Positions 43,211 to 55,227 of a stretch of 64,000 bases of DNA are shown one piece after another. Numbering within the stretch: position 1 is the stretch's first letter; the number at the start of each line of letters is the position of its first letter. The notes under the pieces were generated by a model, which did no database searches, was not told the DNA's origin, and saw only the letters and a list, made by a program, of their open reading frames with translations. Made by a program: the position numbers and the translations under genes. This DNA is from Engraulis encrasicolus (taxonomy: Eukaryota; Chordata; Actinopteri; Clupeiformes; Engraulidae): the NCBI RefSeq assembly GCF_034702125.1, contig NC_085867.1:49427898-49491897 (forward strand), given 5' to 3'.

Positions 43211-44929
43211 GTTCTGGACATATTGTAATTGAACAGCCTCCCCTGTTTGACAGAATACCAGCCGCCACTGATGTTACGGTAGGCTACCGAAAGGGCATCA
43301 AACTAGTGGGTCGCTAGGCAACAGTCGGGCAATTCAAGTGAATAGGCAGCGTGAAAATTAATCTATTATTTTCGTGAAGACTTTACGAAAGCCGGGCATT
43401 ATTGTGAATGCACCACGAAAATTCATATATTTTTTCGTGAATACTTCACGAAATGAGTGAGATACGGTTGTCTAGAGAGAGAGTAGGCTAGTTTATTTGT
43501 CACATACAAAGCGGCTGTCAACGCCATAATTTAGGCCTAGGCTAGGCCTACAGCTTGTAGTGAAATGACGGTTCTGGTGAAACTCCACACCGTGCAGAAA
43601 TCATTAGACTAAAAATGTCAACAGAAATACACACATTAAATAAATAAGCAGTAGGCCTATAGAAAAATGTCCATAATGTCAGATTGTTCATAGCTGTGCC
43701 GATCGAGGCGAGAGTTGGACGCATCGCTTTTCAAAGCAGACAGCTGCGCGCTGTCTGAGGCTCCTGGGTGGATTATAGGCCTATAATAGAGCAAAGGCAA
43801 AATTCAACTTTGAGATATGTTCATGGAGTCTGCCATAGGCCTATATATATCAGGTCTACACACGATGCCCTCGACCGCGTTGCCGCTCACTTTGCTCCGA
43901 GTCCGACCGATATTGTACAATTTCCCCAAAACCTCACGAATAATTGCCTGTTACACTATGTTGCCGCTAAGTGATCGAATGGCTGGCTGTATTGTTACCT
44001 TCAAGAGACGGGACACACGTTGATGCAATACAGGTGCGGCCAATGCCCTTCGATTAGTGTTTCCATTATAGGCCTACAATAGTCAATTTGATGCGCTGTC
44101 TCTACAGTAGGCCTAGGCAATGTGATTAGCCGTCAGGTGCGCAGTTTCGCGTGCCCATGGATTTGGTAAATGTGAGAAACTCAACGGACCACGGGACACG
44201 AAGTGATTTCAATTGATTTCCCCTTCCATCAAAACAATGTTGATGCCACTCGGACATAATATTTTAAATGTAAGCTGTTGAACAGTGTTGCCTACAAGGG
44301 ATTTTAATGATGCAATGTGATGAACCGGGACGCCTCGTTTCCCAGAGGTAGGCCTACACTGGACGGCCAGGACAGATCCTAAAACCATGTCTAGGGAAAA
44401 ACAGACGTTTCACCAGAGGTCAATACGTCCACAAAGGTAAGACTGAAGACTGAAAATAAATGATCAATAATATTTGTTGAAATCTCTGTTGCTACTCTGA
44501 CAAATATCTATCATGAGTTGACGACTTGTTGAAGACATTCGCCTTCTTATTATGACGACATGTGGCAGACAGGCAAAGTCAAAGATTCTTTTAATTCGTA
44601 ATGGAACGTCTCTGGCAAAGTCATCAGGGATAAGCATTATTACATCATCATGGTGAAGGCAGGCTATAAAAGCGCGCGCGAAAGCAGAATTTATTATTAT
44701 TAATGAAGACAGTAGCCTATAGAAGCATAGTGCGTATCGAGCAAGTGAAATGTGGTGCTGTTCTTGCTTCGGGAAGGTATGTACTAATAGGCCATAAGGT
44801 GTGTGTATATGTATCCTATGTAGGCCTATAGGACTACAATTAAAGAAAGGAATCATTTTATTAGACTTATCAATGTCAATATGTATAATGTACTATGTTA
44901 TATAGGCCTATATAACCTTACCCTAATAT
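42010..44929. other. noncoding DNA with small repeats
   Basis: No supported gene. AATAAA at about 42,611 follows tgtgtacatattcttg, a possible old 3' end. C13 then T29 homopolymers lie at 43,167-43,208. tttatttgtcacatac near 43,493 also occurs at about 2,021. TAGGCCTA-type palindromes are unusually dense between 43,030 and 44,910. Confidence 0.4.
43167..43208. repeat. C13-T29 homopolymer tract
   Basis: Run of C followed directly by a run of T. Confidence 0.95.
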
Positions 44930-45449
44930 ACAGTACCATGAGAAAATTTGGGCACCCTTTTGGAAAATCATTACATCGGTTTATTTCTCGTTGAGCTTTT
45001 AAAGTAGCAACTTCCTTTTAACATATGTTAAACTGTAGGGAAAGAGAAACATTTCAGCAGTGGAAGAATTTTCATAGGTGTTATAGAAAGAATTTTATGT
45101 GGATTTAAACAAAAATAGGCGTGTGCATAAATATGGGCACCCCAAAGAAGGTATACCATTAATATAAAGTAGAGCTCACCTTTGCAGCACAAACTGGTTT
45201 TAATGACTTTGGAATCCCTTCAGTCACCAAGACAGACATGATTGGTCATTAAAATGTAATTTATCATACAAAATAGCAGATGAGGCTTGTCCTAAGTTCT
45301 GTCTTGGAGAGTGGAATATGGTGGGCTCTGAACAAACTGTAGTTTGTTGAAAAATTGTTAAAGGGGCATGGCTAAAGGATGGTAAGAATCGTAACACACT
45401 ACAGAACACCTCCATAGAATTACAAGACCATAGCTGCTGATAGTGGAGA

Positions 45450-46080
45450 CTTAGACATGGGTCCTTAAACATATACTTTTCACAAGGCAAAAGCTCATTG
45501 GATGGGTGACGAATAAAAAGGCTTTCCTGTGTATCCATCAGAAATAAGTTGTTAAACTTATGCAGAGAGCTTATCTGGACAAGCTAAAAGCATTTTGGGA
45601 AATCATAGTGTGGTCAGATGAGACTGAGCTAGAGTTATTTGACTTTAACAATGGGAGGTGGACATAGAAAAAAAATGCACCCATACATTCTATGACCTCT
45701 GGTCTAAAACACACCCCACTATAGGTGCTGCGTGGATAGTATATACACTGTAAAACTCAAAGTTAAGGGCCTCACTAATTCTTTTCAAATCGTATATTTT
45801 CAAAAGAATGTTCAAGTGTCAGTCACAAAATTAGAGCTGAGCAGAGTTTGGACTTTCCAGCAGGACAGTGTTTGCACTGCACTGATCAAAATTCAACAAT
45901 GAGTTAATGCAAAACAACAAGTACAATGTCTTGAAATGGTCATACCAATCTTGAGATATCACCATCATTGAAAAATAATGAATTTATTTGAACCAGGATG
46001 TCTAAAGAAGACAGATGAGTAACCTGACGGAATTAGAGGGATTCTGGATAGAATAATTGTCAACTGTTCAGTAGCACCAG
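45450..46080 (+). pseudogene. Tc1-like transposase remnant
   Basis: Broken plus-strand frames include FWEIIVWSDETELELFDFNN near 45,600, matching the Tc1 motif WSDETKIELFG around the second catalytic Asp, and a remnant of the FQQDNDPKH box near 45,855 in a shifted frame. Many stops; not functional. Confidence 0.75.
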
Positions 46081-46088
46081 GCAGTTGG

Positions 46089-46847
46089 TGTCAAGAATTG
46101 AGGTTGGAGCCCAGATGCAGCACAGACACGAGGTGGACGTTTCCGGGTTTTTAATTCAAACAAACTCAAAACAGCTCCCAAAACAAAAAGATCACAAGGG
46201 ATCAAAAACTCTTAGCACATTGATACAACAACACTAGGACAAAGGCTCAGAAAATGACTAGACTTGAGACGTTTACTTACGGCACGGAATGACAATGAAT
46301 CAGCAAGGACAAAGAGAAACATGAGGTCATAAATACACTGAAAACAATTAACACACAGGGAACAAATCAGGAGACAACGAGAACTAACAACATGAGGCAC
46401 AGGTGGGAACAACAGCAAGACAAGTGAACCAAACTACAGAACCAGGTGAAATCAATGACAGGAATGAGATGCACAGGGGGGAACAAGCAAGACAATCAAA
46501 ACACAGGTGAAAACAATGGAACAGAAACTGGAGACATGAAAACACTGACAATGGCAACGAGAGACAGACAACGGACAGGTGACTACAATCAGAGGGACAA
46601 AACAGGGCGATTAACACACAAGAACAGGGAATCGAAGACAGCTGGGAATCATTAGATAAACTGGGATAATAGGGACAGGTGAGACAAACGATGGGCAGGG
46701 CCAGGAACTAGACAAGTAAACACAAGGTCACATTGACAGGGGAAATGACAGGGCAAAAACGTAAACAAAAGCACATGGGGAGCAACACTGGGGGTAAACA
46801 CAGGGAAACAGCGAGTCCAAAACAAAACAGAGGGCCGGATCATGACA
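46089..46847 (-). repeat. 3' LTR (759 bp) of the nested LTR element
   Basis: Begins tgtcaagaattgagg and ends ggatcatgaca on the plus strand (TG..CA). It differs from the partner LTR by only a few bases plus one indel. The polypurine tract (minus-strand TTAAGGGGGGGTAC) directly abuts it at 46,848-46,861, so it is the 3' LTR. Confidence 0.93.
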
Positions 46848-46857
46848 GTACCCCCCC

Positions 46858-49800
46858 TTAAGGGACGGCTTCCAGACGTCCCACAAAGTTCTCAGGAAGC
46901 ACAGAGCATTTGGGAGGGGGCAGTCTGGAGGGGAGGAACCGGCAAGGCTGGGCACAGAGCACGGGACAAGGGACAGGTGCAGAAGCCCTGGAGGAACGGT
47001 AGGCGGAGTTGGTGTGGCCGGCGGAGTCGGACACGGGGCAGGCGGAGTCAGACACGGGGCAGGCGGAGTCAGACAAAGGTTCAGGGGCAGACATAGTAGA
47101 CTGGGCAACATTAACAGGAACAAACACAGGGACCTTGAGGGGCACGGTGACCTGGACAGTGACAGGAATAGGAACAGAGATGACGACAGGGATGGGCACA
47201 GTCACAGTGACGTTGATGACAACTGGTGAGGAGAAACGGGCCGAATGGACTGGAACATGAACAGGAACAGATACAGGAGTGGGGACCTGGACACAGATGG
47301 GGACAGACACTGGGATGGCGATGGGCACGGTAACTGGAATGGTGACTGGAACAGGAATAAGGAGGGGTTGCGAAAACACCGAGTTATGGTGAGTGGAGGG
47401 GGCAGACTGGGTCACAGGGGGCGGTGCAGACTGGGCCACAGGGGGCGGTGCAGACTGGAACACAGGAGGGGCCGGTGCAGACTGGAACACAGACGAAGAC
47501 CAGGAGGCAGGAGCTGGAACACATTGGGTGGCGGGACCCGGAGCAGGGCAGGCGGGACCAGGTGCAGGGAAGGCGGGGTCTGGAGCTGGTGCAGGAGCTG
47601 GGGTGGCGCCAACTGGAACGGAGAAGGTGCCTCCAGGAGCAGAGGGGGAGGTGCCGACAGGAGCAGAGTAGGAGGCGCCGACAGGAGCAGGGGAGGAGGC
47701 GCCGACAGGAACAGGAGAGGAGGCGCCGACAGGAACAGGAGAGGAGGCGCCGACAGGAACAGGAGAGGAGGCGCCGACAGGAGCTGGGGAGGAGGCGCCG
47801 ACAGGAGCTGGGGAGGAGGCGCCGACAGGAGCAGGGGAGGAGGCGCCGACAGGAACAGGAGAGGAGGCGCCGACGGAAACAGAAGAGGAGGCGCCAACAG
47901 GAGCTGGAGCGGCGCCGACAGGAGCTGGAGCGGCGCCGACAGGAGCTGGATCGGCGCCGACAGGAGCTGGATCGGCGCCGACAGGAGCTGGATCGGCGCC
48001 GACAGGAGCTGGAGTGGCGCCGACAGGAACAGGAGAGGAGGCGCCGACGGAAACAGGAGAGGTGTCGACAGGAGCTCGGGAAGAGGCGCCGACAGGAGCT
48101 GGAGCGGCGCCGACAGGAGCTGGAGCTGGGGTGGCGCCGACAGGAGCTGGAGCTGGGGTGGCGCCGACAGGAACAGAAGAGGAGGCGCCGACAGGAGCTC
48201 GGGAGGAGGCGGCGCCGACAGGAGCTGGAGCTGGGGTGGCGCCGACAGGAACCGGAATTGGAGCGGCGCCGACAGGAACCGGAGCTGGAGCGGCGCCGAC
48301 AGGAACTGGAGTGGCGCCGACAGGAGCCGGAGCTGGGGTGGCGCCGTCAGGAACAGGAGCTGGATCGGCGCCGACAGGAGCTGGATCGGCGCCGACAGGA
48401 GCTGGAGTGGCGCCGACAGGAGCCGGAGCTGGGGTGGCGCCGACAGGAGCTCGGGAGGAGGCGGCGCCGACAGGAGCTGGAGCTGGGGTGGCGCCGACAG
48501 GAGTTGGAGCTGGGGTGGCGCCGACAAGAGTTGGAGCTGGGATGGCGCCGACAGGAACAGACGTGGCGCCAGCAGACGCAGGGGTGGCGCCATGGAAGGG
48601 CAGAATGTCCACAGGCGAGCAGAGGGTGGCGGCTCCACGCACGTTGAAGGTGGCGGCAACAGGCACACCAGCGGACGGGGCTTGAAACTGCTCGGGCAGG
48701 GCTTGAGACTTCTGGGGCTGGGCTTGAGACTTCTGGGGCTGGGCTTGAGACTTCTGGGGCTGGGCTTGAGACTTCTGGGGCTGGGCTTGAGACTTCTGGG
48801 GCTGGGCTTGAGACAGCTGGGGCAGGTTTCGAGAGGGAGGCAGGAACTCAGGAACAGGTGGCCCCTCGGGACTTGGCGGGCCAACTGGAACAGGAAGGTC
48901 CGGTGACCCCTTGGGCATAGGTGGGCCATCGGAAGTGGGTGTCTCTTCAGAAGCGGCCAGGCTATCTATTGGCATTGGGTCAGGCTTGGGGGCTTGCTTC
49001 ACAGCGGCGGCGGCGGCAGGCTCGGGGGCTTGCTTCTCACAGCGGCGGCGGCGGGCTCGGGGGCTTGCTTCGCACCGGCGGCGGCGGGCGCGGCGGCGGC
49101 GGCGGGCGCGGCGGCAGGCTTGGCGGCGGCAGGCTCGGCGGCGGCGGGCTCGGGGGCTTGCTTCGCACAGCCGGCGGCGGGCTCGGGGGCTTGCTTCGCA
49201 CCGGCGGGCTCGGGGGCTTGCTTCGCAGCGACGGTGGCGTCCGGCTCGGGGGCTTGCTTCGCAGTAGCGGCGACAGCAGTGGGCTCCAGCTCAGGGGTCT
49301 GCGTTGCAGTGCCGAGTTCCAGCTCGAGAACTGGTACTGCGACATCCAGTTCAGAACCTGGCATGGTGACATCCGGTTCGGGGACGTCAAGCGGTGCATC
49401 TGGCTCCGGGACCTCAAGCAGTGTGATGGGCGCCAGGTCAGGCGGATCAACAGCCAAGGCCGTACTTTCCTCCACAACCAGGAGGGCCTGCAGGGACTCC
49501 TCCAACTGATCCATTCTCTGTTTCGTAGGCATCAGTCCAAACTGGAGGAGCCATGGCCTTCTTAGCAGGACACCGCGAATGACGTTGACCGCCACCAGCT
49601 GCCTCCTTGTGTTCCCCAAGGTGTGTATGATTGGAGACATCTTATCCAGCAGGTCGTAGAAGTCTTCCAAGTGCTCGAAGCAGATTGAAATTTCTGGCTG
49701 GGGCTGGGCCGGCGGGCAGGCAGGATGGGGCTGGGCCGGCGGGCAGGCAGGACCGGGCTGGTCCGGCGGGCAGGCAGGATCGGGCTTGGGATGGACCGGC

Positions 49801-50117
49801 TCCGGTGGGTAAACCATCTCTGTGTGGTTCGGTGGGTCGACTGGTGAGGGGCTTCCTGACACACAAGCAGGCAGAGGTTCCTCCTGTGATGCGGGTCGGC
49901 GGCCCTTCTGGCGCCGATTGCGTCGCCTCCTCCTGGGGGGCTGCCTGTCTTTTGTGAAGCCATCCTCAGACTCTGACCAACTCCACTCCACTGGATACGG
50001 CATCTTGGGCTGGGACTTCAGAGGTTGGACAGCGACATAACCCAAACGCAGAGAGCCCGGGGTTGAGCTGGCTACCTCGGCTAGATAAGCTGCTGGGCTC
50101 CATTGTGGCTGATTCAT
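46858..50117 (-). pseudogene. long Pro/Ala/Val-rich protein of the LTR element, one frameshift
   Basis: Frame 1 (50,117-48,999) starts MNQPQWSPAAYLAEVASSTP. It has a basic patch (RRRRRNRRQKGRR), CPPAQPHPA repeats, a globular-looking segment ISICFEHLEDFYDLLDKMSP to LMPTKQRMDQLEESLQALLV, and AKQAPEPA repeats. One extra base near 49,035 shifts it out. Frame 2 (from 49,002) resumes KQAPKPDP, then SQAQPQK repeats and a long VGATPAPAP/VGASSPVP array to 46,858. An undisturbed frame would be roughly 1,080 residues. No capsid, zinc knuckle or enzyme motif is visible. By position it replaces gag, but its role is unknown. Confidence 0.7.
47640..48590. repeat. GC-rich minisatellite inside the LTR-element ORF
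   Basis: About 45 units built on ggcgccgacaggagctgg with 18-30 bp spacing, all multiples of three. Because the units lack stop codons in most frames, frames of 220 to 550 codons stay open on both strands. These overlapping frames are by-products of the repeat. Confidence 0.9.
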
Positions 50118-50119
50118 TC

Positions 50120-50879
50120 TGTCAAGAATTGAGGTTGGAGCCCAGATGCAGCACAGACACGAGGTGGACGTTTCCGGGTTTTTAATTCAAACAAACTCAA
50201 AACAGCTCCCAAAACAAAAAGATCACAAGGGATCAAAAACTCTTAGCACATTGATACAACAACACTAGGACAAAGGCTCAGAAAATGACTAGACTTGAGA
50301 CGTTTACTTACGGCACGGAATGACAATGAATCAGCAAGGACAAAGAGAAACATGAGGTCATAAATACACTGAAAACAATTAACACACAGGGAACAAATCA
50401 GGAGACAACGAGAACTAACAACATGAGGCACAGGTGGGAACAACAGCAAGACAAGTGAACCAAACTACAGAACCAGGTGAAATCAATGACAGGAATGAGA
50501 TGCACAGGAGGGAACAAGCAAGGCAATCAAAACACAGGTGAAAACAATGGAACAGAAACTGGAGACATGAAAACACTGACAATGGCAACGAGAGACAGAC
50601 AACGGACAGGTGACTACAATCAGAGGGACAAAACAGGGCGATTAACACACAAGAACAGGGAATCGAAGACAGCTGGGAATCATTAGATAAACTGGGATAA
50701 TAGGGACAGGTGAGACAAACGATGGGCAGGGCCAGGAACTAGACAAGTAAACACAAGGTCACATTGACAGGGGAAATGGCAGGGGCAAAAACGTAAACAA
50801 AAGCACATGGGGAGCAACACTGGGGGTAAACACAGGGAAACAGCGAGTCCAAAACAAAACAGAGGGCCGGATCATGACA
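50120..50879 (-). repeat. 5' LTR (760 bp) of the nested LTR element
   Basis: Partner of 46,089-46,847. The coding frame begins two bases downstream on the minus strand. Confidence 0.93.
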
Positions 50880-51316
50880 TTTGGAACTTGTCTTCTTGTA
50901 TAGCAAGTATCAAAAGCCCATTAGATCAGCAAAGGTGAGCTCTACTTCATATTAATGGTATACCTTCTTTGGGGTGCCCATATTTATGCACACACATATT
51001 TCTGCTTAAATCCACATAAAATTCTTCCTATAACACCTATGAAAATTCTTCCACTGCTGAATTGTTTCTCTTTCCCTACAGTTTAACACATGTTAAAGGG
51101 AAGTTGCTACTTTAAAAGCTCAACAAGAGACTAACAGATGTAACGATTTTCCAAAAGGGTACCCAAATATATATATATGTACGGTATGTATGTACAGATG
51201 GTGTAACTTCAATCTGCTCATTACCGTGCCGCGCCGCGGCAGCGTACCGTGATCATTACACCCTGTGGCCATTCGGAATGCGGGGGGCAGTATAGCACCG
51301 CTTTTGCAGAGCAGCG

Positions 51317-52075
51317 TCTGCCTGTGTCTGTGGTCTGTTTGTGCTTCCGTGCTTGCCCGTCCCCCAGTTTTAGTAGTAGTAGAAATACAGTCAGCAAATT
51401 GCATGTTTTATTTAGCATTGGGCATTTGATAGGGCATTTGATAATAACACAAGTGTGAGCCCTAAACAAGACCACAATGTGAATTTAAACTCGACTTTTT
51501 TTCTGTCTTGCATTCACCGTCTCCCAATCCGTCCCTAACTTATTTCGGCACTATTCAAGCCAGGAACGGGTATCCTCAGGATACAGAGTTTGCATACCTA
51601 CTACAATTTGAACCGGTAAAGACAATTAAAACCGAGTCAACCAGACAGGAACACCATTGTAATTAAGTGTGTCCCGTAACGCCAGCATGAGAGAGATCGA
51701 ATTTTAAATTTGGCGACGACATTGTGTTGCACGTAACATTGGGCATTTGATAATAACAGAAGTGTGCGCCCTAAACAAGACCACCATGTGAATTTAAACT
51801 CGACTTTTTTCTGTCTTTCATTCACCGTCTCCCAATCCGTCCCTAACTTATTTCGGCATTATTCAAGTCAGGAACGGGTAGGCTATCCTCAGGAGTTTGC
51901 ATACCTACAATTTGAACCGGTAAAGACAATTAAAACCGACTCAATCAGACAGGAACACCATTGTAATTAAGTGTGTCCCGTAACGCCAGCATGAGAGAGA
52001 TCGAATTTTAAATTTGGCGACGACATTGTGTTGCACGTAACATTGGGCATTTGATAATAACACACGCGTGAGCCC
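51317..52075. repeat. LTR-like repeat with 304-312-bp tandem units
   Basis: The unit cattgggcatttgataataa, then ccctaaacaagacc, aactcgact, cattcaccgtctcccaatcc and caggaacaccattgtaatta occurs at about 51,423 and 51,735 and begins again at 52,039. tttggcgacgacattgtg resembles a gypsy primer site. A further partial copy of 51,317-51,660 lies at 53,908-54,205. Confidence 0.7.
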
Positions 52076-52240
52076 TAAACAAGACCGCCAGTCGACGGTG
52101 TTTTGTTTTTATTATTCTGCATTCATGGGATTGTGAACACTTATGACTGCTTCTTTGGAGGCTGGATAACCTGTCACACCACGACGTGTCACAAAAGGCT
52201 GTGCACTGCCTTTTCTTTTTTAAAAACACAGCAGTCGTAT

Positions 52241-53167
52241 TGTCACGGGGGTGACAAACTTGGACTAACTGTTATTCTCACTGATTGCAAATGTTTGCAG
52301 GTGCCAATGGGAAGAGGGAGAAAGGTGATTGGGTGTACGGGGTGGGTGTGGGCTTTTTGAATGCAGGTGGCAAGATGGCGAGGAGGATCCGGAGGAGGAC
52401 GAGACGCACAGCTACCGCACGAGAGAAGGGTCGGAGAGACTACCGCGGCCAGGGGGCAGCCTTGGGAGGGGGGTGAGCTGCACGCCGGTATCCGGATGGG
52501 GCCAGGAGAAGATGGGGCACGCGTTCGGTCCTTTGGACGACACAAGCAACAGACGACTACGAATGGCGCGGACGGCATATTGCCTGAACGAGGTTTGCGG
52601 CCAGAGTCACGAAGAGGTTGCGTTGGAAAGCTGGTGGTGGAGGACGCTCACCACCGAAGTTAAGTGCCACGCCTGGTCACCATAGCCTTCACCTTGAAGC
52701 CTCCTCCCCGCTGTGTGCGCTGCCCCTGGCCCGCTCTGTCTGTCACTCACTCACTCTCTCACTCCCGGACCCAGCGAATGCACGATCGGAAAAGACTTTT
52801 TGAACAGCGAGGATGGCCACCCCTACACCATCATTCTACGTGTGCTGTGTTGGTTGCTGTGTTGCTCACATGTGTGTTCATTTTATTAAGTAGCCTGGTT
52901 ACTCGTGCTGTGTATTTTATTCACATAATTGGTGATGGGAGTTAGCATCCCCCTGTGCGTTATTCATACGAATTCAGAGACTGGAAGCCTGTTTACCCTT
53001 CTCCTATCTCCACCAGCTGATCCGCCTCCGCGTGCCCAGACGAGCCAGGTGGCCCCGCCCAACCTGTCGGAGGCTACGATGCGCACGGACCGAGTGAGAG
53101 GTTTGAGGTGCTGATCAGAGACATTGGACCATTAAGGACCCCGCGGACAGAGAACTGGTTACACATC

Positions 53168-53199
<32 letters not shown>

Positions 53200-53350
53200 T
53201 GCATACAGAACTGTGTCTCCAAATAGAAAATAAATACTTGATTTAAATGACTTTGTTGTCTTGGTGTTTCCTGATGTGTACAATGCTCCTCGGGGTAGTT
53301 GGTATTAAGTGGGGGTGCCGCTGTCAAACGCGCACCCCCCACCTGTGACA
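52241..53350 (+). mobile_element. probable solo LTR, 1,110 bp
   Basis: Begins TGTCACGGGGGTG and ends CACCTGTGACA, flanked on both sides by GTAT (52,237-52,240 and 53,351-53,354), a 4-bp target duplication. AATAAA lies near 53,230. TG..CA ends with short inverted repeats, a small target duplication and no internal coding suggest LTR recombination; a TIR transposon remains possible. Confidence 0.55.
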
Positions 53351-53907
53351 GTATGATAAGTGTTTCCCAACCACTGTGCCGTGGCACACTAGTGCCGTGG
53401 GAAATTCTTTTTTTTTTTTTTTGCTTAGGCCTAATTTTTTTGGCAAACGTATTCATTAATAGGCCTAATTAGGCCTACTTCTATTGTTAAGGCGGCTACA
53501 GAGTATAATTTGTTTTCATTATTTCATAATTTTTGTTGGTGGGGATATAGGCTATAAGCCTAGGCTATATAGGCTATTTTTAATTAGGCTATTTGAATGA
53601 TTCAACCAACCGCCCGAATTTAATTAAAATATTTGGCTATAGGCTACTTTCGATTGTGTTAATTCGATTCGATTGTGTGTGCTCTTCTTAAAACCTGATT
53701 TTAATATGGCAACCAGCATAGGCCCTACACATTGTGAGGGACTAAACAAGTGCGTCCAATGCGAATATTCCCTCTTGTGTTGTTGGGGGGGGGGGGAGAG
53801 AGCTCTTTTGTGTGCGTGTGGGGGTTTAATCACCCCCTCCCCCACAGACAAACATTCATACCGTCACACAGTTGAAGACTGTAGTCAGTTGACATCTGCG
53901 CCCCTCC

Positions 53908-54205
53908 AACCGTCTGCCTGTGTCTGTTTGTGCTTCCGTGCTTGTCCATCCCCCAGTTTTAGTAGTAGTAGAAATACAGTCAGCAAATTACATGTTTTAT
54001 TTAGCATTGGGCATTTGATAGGGCATTTGATAATAACACAAGTGTGAGCCCTAAACAAGACCACCATGTGAATTTAAACTCGACTTTTTTTCTGTCTTTC
54101 ATTCACCATCTCCCAATCCAGTTTGCATAGGCCTACCTACAATTTGAACCGGTAAAGACAATTAAAACCGAGTCAATCAGACAGGAACACCATTGTAATT
54201 AAGCG
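53908..54205. repeat. second copy of the LTR-like repeat
   Basis: Matches 51,317-51,660 (ttagtagtagtagaaatac, cattgggcatttgatagggc, aattaaaaccgagtcaa) with a deletion near 54,120. With the first copy it flanks the solo LTR. Confidence 0.75.
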
Positions 54206-55227
54206 CCCCTCCAAGCCGTGTGAGTTTAACAGTTTGCGGCCAAGAGGTTTTTTCACGAGCGCGCGCGCGCGCACGCACACACACACACACGAGAGATGCA
54301 AGGCAGAGTATGGATATTGTTTCAAAAGTTTGAATGTTTATTTGTTGTGAAGATCTATGATCGAAACGTTGCTCCCAATAAATTAAGTCTTTTGCAAGCA
54401 GTGTCCTTTCCCGCTCCTACATGTGACAGTTTTTTGATCTGGCACCTGCTGATGCTTTTTTGCTGGATGTGCGCACTTTCCACTACACAAATAGCAATAA
54501 AAACATAGATCAATAAAAAGGCGTTCAAAAAATCAAACTATGCCTAAAAATAAATCCTTACAAAGTCTTTTAAGTGTCCAGGTGTAGGCCTAGCCTACCC
54601 TACTTCAATGTCCTTACTCCCGTGTCCATACAGTAAATCCCATGGTGCAAAAAGTGCAGTTGGCTAGTGACTCAACAAGGGTGGCAGCAACGCAGTCTGG
54701 TCTTGATTCAGAATTCACTCAGGACAAAGGCGGCATTCAAAAAAATCTAAGTAGGCTATGCCTAAAAATAAATCCTTACAAAGTATTTTAAGTGTCCAGT
54801 CACCTGTATAGGCCTACAGTCATCGACCAAATCATCGATCTAGGTGGTGAGCCCACTGATAGGTAAAGGGAAACAGCGCACTACTGCACAAACAACAGAC
54901 CGAGTCGCAGGAGACACAGCGAAAGCATACCTGCCAACCTTTACAAAAATTTTTGAGTAGCAACTTATCGCGGCGCGGCAATTCACGGCGCAACAACTTG
55001 GCATGGCAAAGCAACGGGGCCGCCGGCGGGCCCATCTGAGAGGCTACTTTGTTTTGCATAGTCTGCCCTACACCTAGGGTTGCCAAATGTCAACAGGGAA
55101 GATATGAGACACTTCATTCAGGCAGGGGGTTTAGGGGTCCTCCCCGAGAAAAATTGCTTTTCTTAGATGCAATTTCCTGCATTTTAATGCATTTTAGCCT
55201 AACATCCTGTGTATCTGGCAAATAGTT
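54206..55227. other. noncoding DNA
   Basis: No supported gene. A GC/AC alternating tract lies at 54,258-54,291. The phrases cctaaaaataaatccttaca and agtgtccag recur near 54,543 and 54,761, a short duplication. Confidence 0.4.

Larger units (their letters stand above)
46089..50879 (-). mobile_element. young nonautonomous LTR retrotransposon, 4,791 bp
   Basis: Two nearly identical LTRs (46,089-46,847 and 50,120-50,879) enclose 3.27 kb. Flanking GTTGG and TTTGG could be a 5-bp target duplication with one change. A polypurine tract is present. No standard TGG primer site follows the 5' LTR; a protein start codon lies two bases after it. No reverse transcriptase, integrase or protease motif was found, so it depends on another element for mobility. 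It sits inside the Tc1 remnant. Confidence 0.9.
44930..51165 (+). mobile_element. Tc1-like transposon, dead, interrupted by an LTR element
   Basis: Inverted repeats of about 235 bp: left (about 44,943-45,187) carries atttgggcacccttttggaa and atatgggcaccccaaagaag; right (about 50,928-51,165) carries their inverses. The degenerate transposase lies between about 45,450 and 46,080. Without the nested LTR element the length is about 1.45 kb, normal for Tc1/mariner. The right end has an expanded AT repeat, so the exact TA target could not be read. Confidence 0.85.

Noticed and set aside
47245..48906. Plus-strand frames of 553 and 407 codons and a 505-codon minus frame
   Set aside because: By-products of the GC-rich array inside the LTR-element ORF. 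The minus frame continuous with MNQPQW has the better claim because it starts at the LTR and includes non-repeat protein sequence.
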